Assembly: GCF_030683065.1 (NCBI RefSeq)
Contig: NZ_JAUXMX010000063.1
Span: 90,007 to 154,006 of the forward strand
Source: Pseudomonas sp.
Lineage (GTDB): Bacteria; Pseudomonadota; Gammaproteobacteria; Pseudomonadales; Pseudomonadaceae
DNA length: 64,000 nt
Direction: 5' to 3'
Part shown: positions 1 through 7,294 of the stretch, piece by piece
Numbering within the stretch: position 1 is the first letter of the stretch
How the letters are laid out: every line of letters starts with the position of its first letter
Translations under genes and position numbers: made by a program
The notes under the pieces: model-generated
What the model saw: the letters and a program-made list of their open reading frames with translations, nothing else
Databases searched by the model: none
What the model was told of the DNA's origin: nothing

Positions 1-2
1 TC

Positions 3-407
3 GGCAGCGGCGGTGCGCTCTACAAGCACTTCGCTGAAGAGATCAAGGCCTTCACCGACAGCGCTGACGCCTCGCTGGCCGAGTTCGTCAACCCGCTGAA
101 AGATGCCATCGCCAACCTGGAGTTGATGACCAGCGACTTGCTGGAGCGCGCCAAGGCCAACCCGAACGAAGTGGGTGCTGCCTCGGTCGAGTACCTGCAC
201 GTGTTCGGTTACACCGCGTATGCCTACATGTGGGCGCTGATGGCCCGGGCTGCGCTGGCCAAGCAGGATCAGGACGATTTCTACGTCAGCAAGCTGGGTA
301 CCGCACGCTTCTTCTTCGCCCGTATCCTGCCGCGCATCCACTCCCTGACCGCCTCGGTCAAGGCTGGCAGCGAAAGCCTGTACCTGCTGGATGCTGCGCA
401 GTTCTAA
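3..407 (+). CDS. Acyl-CoA dehydrogenase, C-terminal part (gene begins before the window)
   Basis: The reading frame is open from the first bases and stops at 405-407, so only the last 134 residues are present. They are alpha-helical and resemble the C-terminal extension found in long acyl-CoA dehydrogenases of the DUF5/FadE-like type (for example LYKHFAEEIKAF and the ending SLYLLDAAQF). In the complete enzyme this tail follows the FAD-binding dehydrogenase core, which oxidises fatty acyl-CoA in beta-oxidation. The catalytic part lies outside the window, so substrate length cannot be judged. A strong terminator follows 20 bases later, so this is the last gene of its transcript. Confidence 0.75.
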   Translation, partial: GSGGALYKHFAEEIKAFTDSADASLAEFVNPLKDAIANLELMTSDLLERAKANPNEVGAASVEYLHVFGYTAYAYMWALMARAALAKQDQDDFYVSKLGTARFFFARILPRIHSLTASVKAGSESLYLLDAAQF

Positions 408-427
408 GCCGCACACCCGGTAACGCA

Positions 428-457
428 AAGGCCCCGATCCATGATCGGGGCTTTTTG
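428..457 (+). terminator. Rho-independent terminator after the acyl-CoA dehydrogenase gene
   Basis: A nine-base GC-rich stem (GCCCCGATC / GATCGGGGC) with a short loop is followed by a run of five T on the + strand. Confidence 0.85.
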
Positions 458-542
458 GTTATGTAAGGGCGCTGGCGATAGTTGGCCGTTGTCGGAGCGC
501 TCATGCCAAGGCATAAACGCTGGCCGTGCTGTTCGCTTAAGG

Positions 543-582
543 AAAAACGCCGCTTCACCCTGAATGGGGAAGCGGCGTTTTG
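543..582 (-). terminator. Terminator of ampG, symmetric in both directions
   Basis: A ten-base stem (AACGCCGCTT / AAGCGGCGTT) has A-runs on one side and T-runs on the other. It lies just downstream of the ampG stop codon and can also act on the + strand. Confidence 0.8.
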
Positions 583-596
583 CATGGTGCGCCAGG

Positions 597-2165
597 CTAG
601 CTGTTGGCTTCAGTTTTCAATGGCGGTGTATCGACCGCTTCTGGTGGCGTCGAACCCTCTTGCAATGGGCGTTCGCGTCGCCATTGCAAGGCAATCAGGA
701 TCAGGGTCGGGATGCCCAGCAAGGCAGTAATCAGGAAGAATTCGGCATAACCGTATTTCTCCACCATTACTCCGGAGTAGCCACCGATCAGTCGCGGGAG
801 CAGAAGCATGATCGAGCTGAGGAGCGCGTACTGGGTGGCCGAGAACTGCAGGTTGGTCAGGCTCGACAGGTAGGCGACGAACGCCGCTGTGGCCAGGCCA
901 GCGCTGAAGTTGTCGGCGGAAATGGTGACGATCAACATCTGCAGGTCGGCGCCCATGCCGGCGAGCATGAGAAACAGCAGGTTGGTGGCGGCCGATGCCA
1001 CGCCACCGATGAACAGGATCGGCATAATACCGAAACGCACGATTAGCAGACCGCCAAAACCAGCCCCGAGCAGAGTCATGACCAGGCCGAACAGCTTGCT
1101 GACGCTGGCGATCTGGTCCTTGGTAAAGCCCTGGTCGATGTAGAACACGTTGGCCATCACGCCCATCACGGTGTCTGACATGCGGTAGGTGGCGATCAGC
1201 CCGAGCAGCAGGAAGGCCTGCCAGCGGTAGCGGACGATAAAGTCGTTGATCGGCGTCAGTACCGGCGCCAGCCCGCGGCGGCCCATGGTCGACAGGCACA
1301 GGCCGGTAAGAATGCTGTACAGCAGGGCGCGCAGGAAGGCGCGGTCTTCGAGGAGCAGATTGAGCAGGCTGATTTCACCACGCACCAGGCTGGCGAAATC
1401 GGTGTAATAAAACTGGGTGAACATCGCCGGCACCGAGACCAGCAGCACGATCAGCACCAGCACAGAGGCTATCTGATGGCTGAAACCATAGCGTGCGGCC
1501 GCCAGTTGGGTTTGCAGCGGCACTGCCGGTTCGCGCATCCACAGGCTGGTGATCAGGCCCGGCAACATTAGTAAGGCGAACATCAGGTAGGTGCCAGCCC
1601 AGGCGCTGTGCTGGTAAAGCTGCACGGTAGAACCAAAACCTTCGGCGAAGTACAAGGCGCCCGCGGTGGCCAGCAAGGCCGCGACCCGGTAGCCGGCCAT
1701 GTAGCTGGCGGCCAGGGCCGCCTGGCGGGTGTCCTCGACGATTTCCAGGCGGTAGGCATCGATGGCAATGTCCTGGGTGGCGGAGGCAAAGGCCACCAGC
1801 ACCGCCAGGGAGATCAACCAGGTCAGTTTGGTCTGCGGATCACACAGCGCCATACCGGCCAGGCCGATGGCAATCAGCACCTGAGACAGGACCAGCCAGG
1901 AACGGCGTCGGCCGAGCCTGCCGAGCAACGGCAGGCGCCACTGATCAAGCAGTGGCGACCAGACCCATTTGAAGGCATAAGCCAAGCCGATCAGGCTGGC
2001 AAAACCAATGGTTTCACGCGCCACGCCTGCTTCGCGCAACCACACAGAGAGCGTGGAGAACACCAACATATAGGGCAGGCCGGCGGCGAACCCTAGGAGC
2101 AACAGCACCAGCGTGGAGGGGCTGGAGTAGGCGGCGATGGCTTCGCGCCAGCTTTTACGGGGCAT
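597..2165 (-). CDS. ampG: AmpG-type muropeptide permease (MFS transporter)
   Basis: A 522-residue inner-membrane protein of the major facilitator superfamily with many hydrophobic helices. The N-terminus (WREAIAAYSSP, LLLGFAAGLPYMLV, TLSVWLREAGV) matches AmpG, which imports GlcNAc-anhydroMurNAc peptides released during cell-wall turnover and so feeds murein recycling and AmpC beta-lactamase induction. The frame extends upstream to 2318, but that part overlaps the next gene and lacks transporter character, so the ATG at 2163-2165 is taken as the start. It stands in a short minus-strand pair with the alkyltransferase-like gene. The cytoplasmic recycling enzymes AmgK and MurU, encoded near 51 kb, use sugar that enters through this route. 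Confidence 0.85.
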   Translation of the reverse strand: MPRKSWREAIAAYSSPSTLVLLLLGFAAGLPYMLVFSTLSVWLREAGVARETIGFASLIGLAYAFKWVWSPLLDQWRLPLLGRLGRRRSWLVLSQVLIAIGLAGMALCDPQTKLTWLISLAVLVAFASATQDIAIDAYRLEIVEDTRQAALAASYMAGYRVAALLATAGALYFAEGFGSTVQLYQHSAWAGTYLMFALLMLPGLITSLWMREPAVPLQTQLAAARYGFSHQIASVLVLIVLLVSVPAMFTQFYYTDFASLVRGEISLLNLLLEDRAFLRALLYSILTGLCLSTMGRRGLAPVLTPINDFIVRYRWQAFLLLGLIATYRMSDTVMGVMANVFYIDQGFTKDQIASVSKLFGLVMTLLGAGFGGLLIVRFGIMPILFIGGVASAATNLLFLMLAGMGADLQMLIVTISADNFSAGLATAAFVAYLSSLTNLQFSATQYALLSSIMLLLPRLIGGYSGVMVEKYGYAEFFLITALLGIPTLILIALQWRRERPLQEGSTPPEAVDTPPLKTEANS

Positions 2166-2208
2166 TGAGCGGGTATCTGTCTGCTGAGAATGAATGAAAG
2201 GCCGCACT

Positions 2209-2601
2209 CTAACCGCTGTGCTCCACTGGACGCCAGCCGTGCTGTCGGATATCCACGCGGTCATTGACCACGAACACACCTTCGCTGCGCAAGCGCGCTC
2301 GTTGTTCTGCGCCGGCAATACTGCCTGCCGGCAGACTCAGGCGACCACTGGCGGCAATAACCCGATGCCAGGGTAGCGTAGAGCCCTGCGGCAACTGACT
2401 GAGGCTGCGTCCGACCCAGCGCGCGGCACGGCCCAGGCCTGCCAGCTCTGCGAGTTGACCATAGCTGACCACCTGGCCCGGCGGAACGTGCGCTAGCGTC
2501 ATATAAAGTGCCTCACGTCGTGCTTCCTGGCTTGCCGCTGGCGGCGCGGACGCGGCATGCTTGGCAACCCCATCCTGACCTGCTGGTTGTCGACCGATCA
2601 T
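2209..2601 (-). CDS. Alkyltransferase-like (ATL) DNA repair protein, MGMT family without the active cysteine
   Basis: A small protein of about 130 residues with the C-terminal DNA-binding fold of O6-alkylguanine-DNA alkyltransferases (PPGQVVSYGQLAELAG, RWVGRSLSQ). The motif that is PCHRV in active enzymes reads PWHRV here, so the alkyl-accepting cysteine is a tryptophan, as in ATL proteins such as E. coli YbaZ. ATL proteins bind O6-alkylguanine and hand the lesion to nucleotide excision repair instead of removing the alkyl group. The start is uncertain: the ATG at 2599-2601 shares two bases with the start of the divergent gene, and homologues often begin nearer residue 25. The only other ATG (2500-2502) would remove part of the first helix. 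Confidence 0.8.
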   Translation of the reverse strand: MIGRQPAGQDGVAKHAASAPPAASQEARREALYMTLAHVPPGQVVSYGQLAELAGLGRAARWVGRSLSQLPQGSTLPWHRVIAASGRLSLPAGSIAGAEQRARLRSEGVFVVNDRVDIRQHGWRPVEHSG

Positions 2602-3598
2602 GCTCCTGCGCACCCTGCTGTTATCTGCATTCGTTGGTTTGGCCACGCCGGTGTCGGCGGACACGGTCTGGCTGAGTAATGGCGATCGACTAAGTGGCGA
2701 AATCCTGTTGCTCGACGGTGGCAAGCTGGCACTGAAAACCCGCTATGCCGGCCAGGTGCTGATTGATTGGAAGGATATCGATACCTTGCGCTCAGACAAA
2801 CCCCTGTTGCTGCGTCGCCAGGGCTTGGACAGCGAGCACAGCAAACAGTTGGCTGCGGCTGGCAAAGGCATGGTGCGGGTCATCAATGCGACGACCCAGA
2901 CCGTGCCGCTGGCCAGCATTACCCGTATGGTCCCGCCGCGGCCGGTGCTGCAAGATCGGCTCTGGGAGGGTAATCTCGACGCCAAGCTGGACATGGAGCG
3001 CAAAGCGGATGACTCCGATGAGTGGAAGCTCAAGGGCAATACCCGGCTCGAACATGGGCGCTGGCGTCATGTCCTGACCGGCGATCTGGAGTACGAGACC
3101 AAAAACGGCACCAAGGTCGACGACAACTGGACGTTGGAGTACGACCTTGATCGCTTCCTCAGCGAACATTGGTTCTGGCGGGTTGGCGGTCTGCAGCAGG
3201 AAGACCAGTTCGAGTTCGTCAGGCGCCAGCGTATCGTCGGCACCGGGCCCGGTTATCGCTTCTGGGATAACGAACTGGGCCGCTTCGACCTGATCGGCCA
3301 GTTCAATCGTGTTCACTTCGAAACGACTACCCGCACTCTGGACTTCGACACCTTCTCCCTGGAATGGGATTACAAGCGTCTGCTGTGGGGCACTCGCCTG
3401 GAGTTTTATAGCAACGCCGAACTGCAGATCCCCGAAATCGCTGAAATCGACTACGTACTCGACAGCGAGATCGGTCTGCGCTATCGGCTCAACAGCTGGG
3501 CGCGTTTGTCGCTGCTCTATGAACTGGATCAGATTCGTGGCCTTGGGGGCACCTCATCCGAGCGTCAGTATCTGTTGGGCGTCGGGGTCGGTTGGTAG
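2600..3598 (+). CDS. DUF481 outer-membrane protein, first tandem copy
   Basis: A 332-residue exported protein. Residues 1-21 form a signal peptide (ending VSADT). A short SH3-like N-terminal segment follows (TVWLSNGDRLSGEILLLDGGKLALKT), then a C-terminal half of alternating aromatic beta-strands typical of DUF481 (YdiY, 'salt-induced outer membrane protein'). The chain ends in a tryptophan preceded by GVGVG, a weak version of the usual outer-membrane barrel ending. Function is not established for the family. It is a paralogue of the next gene, and both share the internal motif RTVGTGPGY or RIVGTGPGY. No good ribosome-binding site precedes the ATG, which overlaps the divergent repair gene's start. 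Confidence 0.75.
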   Translation: MLLRTLLLSAFVGLATPVSADTVWLSNGDRLSGEILLLDGGKLALKTRYAGQVLIDWKDIDTLRSDKPLLLRRQGLDSEHSKQLAAAGKGMVRVINATTQTVPLASITRMVPPRPVLQDRLWEGNLDAKLDMERKADDSDEWKLKGNTRLEHGRWRHVLTGDLEYETKNGTKVDDNWTLEYDLDRFLSEHWFWRVGGLQQEDQFEFVRRQRIVGTGPGYRFWDNELGRFDLIGQFNRVHFETTTRTLDFDTFSLEWDYKRLLWGTRLEFYSNAELQIPEIAEIDYVLDSEIGLRYRLNSWARLSLLYELDQIRGLGGTSSERQYLLGVGVGW

Positions 3599-3652
3599 CG
3601 GCGTGACGCCGGTCGTGTTGCTGGAACTCCGATAAAATCCGACGGTCAGTGC

Positions 3653-3680
3653 TTGTTCAGTCCTTGGGCTTGCGCATAAT
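3653..3680 (+). promoter_or_regulatory. Candidate sigma-70 promoter for the second DUF481 gene
   Basis: TTGTTC, 16 bases, then CATAAT, about 40 bases before the start codon at 3719. The match is moderate and is the best in the 120-base gap. Confidence 0.35.
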
Positions 3681-3718
3681 GCCCGGCCTTTATTTAATCA
3701 GAGTTTTTCAAGCCCTTT

Positions 3719-4723
3719 ATGATCTCCAGAACCTTGCTATGCCTGGCCCTTTCGGCAGCTACCAGCCCTCTGCTGGCCGATACCGTATGGTTGAAAAACG
3801 GTGATCGGCTGAGCGGCACCATTAAATTCTTCGAGGGCAAGAAACTGCTCCTGGAAACCGATTACGGCGGTTCCATTGCGCTGGATTGGAATAAAATCGC
3901 CACCCTTGAAAGTGACCAGGAGTTGCTGGTCAAGGCAGGCAAGGTTACCGGCGAGCGGGCCAAGGCCCTGTTAGCCGCGGAGCAGGGCAAGGTCACCCTG
4001 GCCAATGGTGACGGGCCAAGAACCATCGAGCTGGCAAGTATTCAGCGGATCATGAAGCCCAAGCCATTGGTTGAGGATCTGACCTGGAAGGGCAATATCG
4101 ATGCGGCGCTGGACTATAAGCGCGCCGAAGCCGACACCGATGACTATGATGTCGACCTGAAAACCCAGGCCCGCCATGGCCTGTGGCGGCACAACGCAGA
4201 AGCCGGTTACGACCGCGAGTTTCAGAACGACGTGATGACCGCCGATAACTGGAGTGCCGAATATGCGCTCGACCGTTTTCTCGACGAAAACTGGTTCTGG
4301 CAGGGGCGTCTCGAGTACAAGCGCGATCAGGTCGAAGAGCTGGCCCGTCAGCGTACCGTCGGTACCGGCCCGGGTTACCAGTTCTGGGACAATGAGTTGG
4401 GCGCATTCTCGGTAGCGGGCCTGCTCAACCGCACCGACTACGAGTATGCCAATGGCGAAAAGGACAACTTCCATGCCGTGAGCATGAAGTGGGACTACAA
4501 CCGCTATCTGGTCGGCAAGAGCTTCGAGCTGTTCAGCAACGGCGAGGTCGGCAAGCCGCTGGCCAATGTAGCCGACTACACCCTGGATGCTGCTGTGGGC
4601 CTGCGCTACAAGGTCACCGACTGGGCTTCGTTGAACATGAAGGCCGAAAAAGACCTGGTCAGTGGCTCAGAGGGCGAGTTGGACGAGACCCACTACAGCC
4701 TGGGCTTTGGCGTCGGCTGGTAA
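3719..4723 (+). CDS. DUF481 outer-membrane protein, second tandem copy
   Basis: A 334-residue exported protein with a cleavable signal peptide (ending PLLADT). It has the same layout as its upstream neighbour: an N-terminal TVWLKNGDRLSGTIKFFEGKKL segment, a spacer, then a beta-rich DUF481 domain with RTVGTGPGYQFWDNELG and a final GFGVGW. The two genes clearly arose by duplication and have diverged strongly in their middle parts, which suggests different partners or conditions. It has its own upstream gap with a possible promoter, so separate expression is likely. The 206 bases after it, up to the AraC gene, hold no recognised feature. Confidence 0.75.
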   Translation: MISRTLLCLALSAATSPLLADTVWLKNGDRLSGTIKFFEGKKLLLETDYGGSIALDWNKIATLESDQELLVKAGKVTGERAKALLAAEQGKVTLANGDGPRTIELASIQRIMKPKPLVEDLTWKGNIDAALDYKRAEADTDDYDVDLKTQARHGLWRHNAEAGYDREFQNDVMTADNWSAEYALDRFLDENWFWQGRLEYKRDQVEELARQRTVGTGPGYQFWDNELGAFSVAGLLNRTDYEYANGEKDNFHAVSMKWDYNRYLVGKSFELFSNGEVGKPLANVADYTLDAAVGLRYKVTDWASLNMKAEKDLVSGSEGELDETHYSLGFGVGW

Positions 4724-4929
4724 GTCGTTCGTCATGCGCTAGCCGTCATTCGATGGCTTGTCGGTGTGATGTTTGCTGTCACCGCGCTCACCCGGCAGCG
4801 GGTGGCCTGAGTAGCAACGCTGCAATCGACCGCAATGCTGTTCACTCAACCCTAGTGAGCAGCACTATTGCAGGCCATGTCCCCGTCAGGCGTGGCATGC
4901 ATGGGGCGCTAAGTGAACCCAGCTGAGCC

Positions 4930-5964
4930 TCAAGAACCGAGCAACTGCAGCAGTGCGCTCGGGGAATAGCCTGTCCAGCGTTTGAACGAGCGACGAAAGT
5001 TGGTCGTATCGTGAAACTGCAGGTAAGCGGCCACCTCTTCGTTACTGTACCCCTGCGCCTGATAGAGATAGAGCGCGACGTGCTTGCGCACCAGGTCGAG
5101 CTGTTCCTGAAAGTGCGTGCCGTGCTTGTGCAGTTTGCGCTTGAGGGTGGCCGGGCTCATGTCGAATACCTGGGCGACCTGCTCCAGGTTCATCGGCTGG
5201 CGAATGTGCGCTTGCAAGTGGTCGTACAGGCGATCCAGCAGGCTGGCATCGACGCCCAGTTCGTCGAGTTGCCGCTTGCTCTGCTGCTGCGCCACTTGAC
5301 CGGCCGTGGCCGAGGCCATTGGCCATGGCACGTGCAGGTAGTGACGCGGGATGCTCATCATGTCCACCTGACGGTCGAACTGGACCTGCTCGCCCAGGTT
5401 GACCCAGTACTGCTCGATATAGCGCGGTTGCGCATGGCTGAAGCTGCATTGCCAGGGCAGTTTTTCTCCGGCCAGCCAGCGGCTGCTGGCGCAGACGGCA
5501 GTCATGCTGGCTTCGAGCAGAAAGCGCCGTTGTTCCCCGGCGCCACAACTGTCCAGCCAGTACAGGTAGGCGTTGTGCTCATCAATCAGCAATCGCGGCG
5601 CCAGTAGCGGGCTGAGCAGGGCGCGCTGCTCGACCAGCAGGGTCAATGCCTGGTGCAGGCTTGCGGCGTGGCGCAAGGCATGGCTGGCGGCGCCATAGTG
5701 GCCGGGCAACAGGCGCTGGCCGAACAGAAAGCTGGTGTCGTCGGCCGCCAGCAGGCGCTGGGCGTTGTCGATCAGTTGCAGGAATTGTCCGGGGCTGATG
5801 CGAACCTGGCCGGCGAGAATATCGTCATGGAACAAGCCGGTGCCGCGCAGCAGGCGGTGACTGTCGACGTCGCGGCCGAGCGCCAGGTCGAGTAGCGCGG
5901 CGGGCTGGTAATGGGCGGCGATAAAGCGGCTGTCGCATTCGTACCAGGTGGTTTTCAAGGCCAT
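4930..5964 (-). CDS. AraC-family transcriptional regulator
   Basis: A 344-residue cytoplasmic regulator. The first 200 residues fit the 'arabinose-binding' type N-terminal domain of the long AraC regulators (for example GRDVDSHRLLRGTGL and SPGQFLQLIDNAQRLL). Residues about 240-344 carry the two helix-turn-helix units (MNLEQVAQVFDMSPATLKRKL, and YSNEEVAAYLQFHDTTNFRRSFKRWTGYSP). Regulators of this subtype in pseudomonads control amino-acid, lipid or carnitine catabolism. The effector cannot be read from the sequence. The gene lies 11 bases downstream of the GGDEF gene on the same strand and may be cotranscribed with it. Confidence 0.85.
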   Translation of the reverse strand: MALKTTWYECDSRFIAAHYQPAALLDLALGRDVDSHRLLRGTGLFHDDILAGQVRISPGQFLQLIDNAQRLLAADDTSFLFGQRLLPGHYGAASHALRHAASLHQALTLLVEQRALLSPLLAPRLLIDEHNAYLYWLDSCGAGEQRRFLLEASMTAVCASSRWLAGEKLPWQCSFSHAQPRYIEQYWVNLGEQVQFDRQVDMMSIPRHYLHVPWPMASATAGQVAQQQSKRQLDELGVDASLLDRLYDHLQAHIRQPMNLEQVAQVFDMSPATLKRKLHKHGTHFQEQLDLVRKHVALYLYQAQGYSNEEVAAYLQFHDTTNFRRSFKRWTGYSPSALLQLLGS

Positions 5965-5975
5965 CTACTCAGGCC

Positions 5976-6893
5976 TCAGGCGCGCTTGATGAACGGCGGT
6001 TGCTTGGCTCGCGCCAGCGCCAGGTTGAGCCGTTGCAGCAGGCTCTCCGGGCTGTCCTGCTGGGCCATGACCACCGCCACGCTGGCACTCAGTTGCAGGC
6101 GCTCGCCGTGCAGGTGGCTTTTGTAGGCCAGGTGCTGCACGGCGGCTTGCAGTTCCAGGGCCAGATGCCGGGCCTGTTGTTCGCCGGTATTGGGCAGCAG
6201 CACCACGAAGCGATCGCCGGCCAGGCGGCAGAGCAGGTCCTGGCGGCGCAGGTTGAGCACCACCACCTGGGACACCACCTGCAACACGCGGTCGCCCTCG
6301 GCGTGGCCGTATTCGCGATTGACCCGGCTGAAATCGTCCAGGTCGAGGATCACCAGGGACAGCGGTTGTTGCTCGCTGTGCGCCTCCTGCAACGCCTGTT
6401 GCAACTGCAAACGCAGGTAGTCGGCTCCGCCCAGCGGGGTGACCTTGTCGAACAGCCGGTGCTCGCGAAACAGCCGTTCGCGCTTTTCCATCTGTGCGCT
6501 GATGGCCAACTGTTCGCGGTGCCAGTGGTAGATGCCCAAGGTCATCAGGATAAAACCCACGGGCATCGGTCCCGACTCGAGCCACTTGTCCCACGCGATG
6601 CCCGTCGGCAGTTGCACGAACTCGTCGAGGGTATCCATCCAGAGGGAGAAGAACAGGCAGGCCAGGCCATAGAACAGCAAGGTGGTGACTTGTCCGGCCG
6701 GGCGACTTTTCAGCAGCAGGCCGATCCATACCAGCACCAACAGCGCCGAGCCGCCTTCACCGCCGATATCGGTCCAGTTCCATTCGCTTAGTGCCTTGAG
6801 CGTGCCGACACTGAGGTAGGCGAGCAAACCGAAGTTGGCCGCCAGCAGCAGGCCGCAGAGTTTCCAAGCGTGAAATTTCAGCAGGGGTGGCAT
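5976..6893 (-). CDS. Membrane-anchored GGDEF-domain protein with degenerate motif AGDRF
   Basis: A 305-residue protein with about four hydrophobic segments in residues 10-125 and a GGDEF-type domain in residues 145-300. The domain keeps the metal-site region (LVILDLDDFSRVN, residues 180-191) and the EGDRVL helix. The signature loop at residues 225-229 reads AGDRF instead of GGDEF or GGEEF. The glycine-to-alanine change is tolerated in some active cyclases, but arginine replacing the last acidic residue is expected to impair di-GMP synthesis. It is therefore either a weak or inactive cyclase or a GTP/c-di-GMP sensor. It sits directly upstream of the AraC gene. The start at 6893 places a hydrophobic helix soon after the N-terminus. 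Confidence 0.8.
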   Translation of the reverse strand: MPPLLKFHAWKLCGLLLAANFGLLAYLSVGTLKALSEWNWTDIGGEGGSALLVLVWIGLLLKSRPAGQVTTLLFYGLACLFFSLWMDTLDEFVQLPTGIAWDKWLESGPMPVGFILMTLGIYHWHREQLAISAQMEKRERLFREHRLFDKVTPLGGADYLRLQLQQALQEAHSEQQPLSLVILDLDDFSRVNREYGHAEGDRVLQVVSQVVVLNLRRQDLLCRLAGDRFVVLLPNTGEQQARHLALELQAAVQHLAYKSHLHGERLQLSASVAVVMAQQDSPESLLQRLNLALARAKQPPFIKRA

Positions 6894-7200
6894 GGTTACA
6901 CAGGCTCCGTATCGGCACAGTCGCGCCAGCAGAGCAGATGCCCATGACGGTTTGGTTACAGCGTGGGGAGGTCGAATCAGCTCAGGTCAGTTGGCGATTT
7001 TTGTGCGTTGGCTGCCCCGATCGCCCAATCGCGACGTCAGCGAAGTGGCTTTAGCCGCGATTCCCGCGCTCTGGTAGCCCTGTTTATAAAGGCTGCAGGC
7101 GCGGCCAGCGGTGAGCCAGAGCACCGTGAAGGGGTCGAATCGGCTCAAACGCCCGGAAAAATCGGCGCAAAGCTGACGTTTTACCTGGCGTCGCTTTGGG
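6894..7200. other. Gene-free upstream region of the phosphate block
   Basis: No coding signal is visible. Bases 7027-7062 hold an imperfect hairpin whose ends are AATCGCG and CGCGATT, like the extragenic repeats of pseudomonads. A 14-base near-repeat (GGTCGAATC[A/G]GCTCA) occurs near 6969 and near 7134; its meaning is unknown. Confidence 0.5.
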
Positions 7201-7234
7201 CTGTCACAGAAGCGTCATGAGCCCCGCCTAGCTT
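7201..7234 (+). promoter_or_regulatory. Pho box and -10 element of the phytase-receptor operon
   Basis: CTGTCAC (7201-7207), AGAA, GCGTCAT (7212-7218) form the two seven-base direct repeats spaced by four bases that PhoB recognises. Ten bases further is TAGCTT (7229-7234), the correct distance for a -10 box at a PhoB-activated promoter where the Pho box replaces the -35 element. Transcription would start near 7241, about 54 bases before the receptor gene. Confidence 0.75.
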
Positions 7235-7294
7235 GCCCTCCACGTTGCCAGGCCAATGGCGCCCGGCGTAGTTCACGTTTGTGGAGGGTATGCG

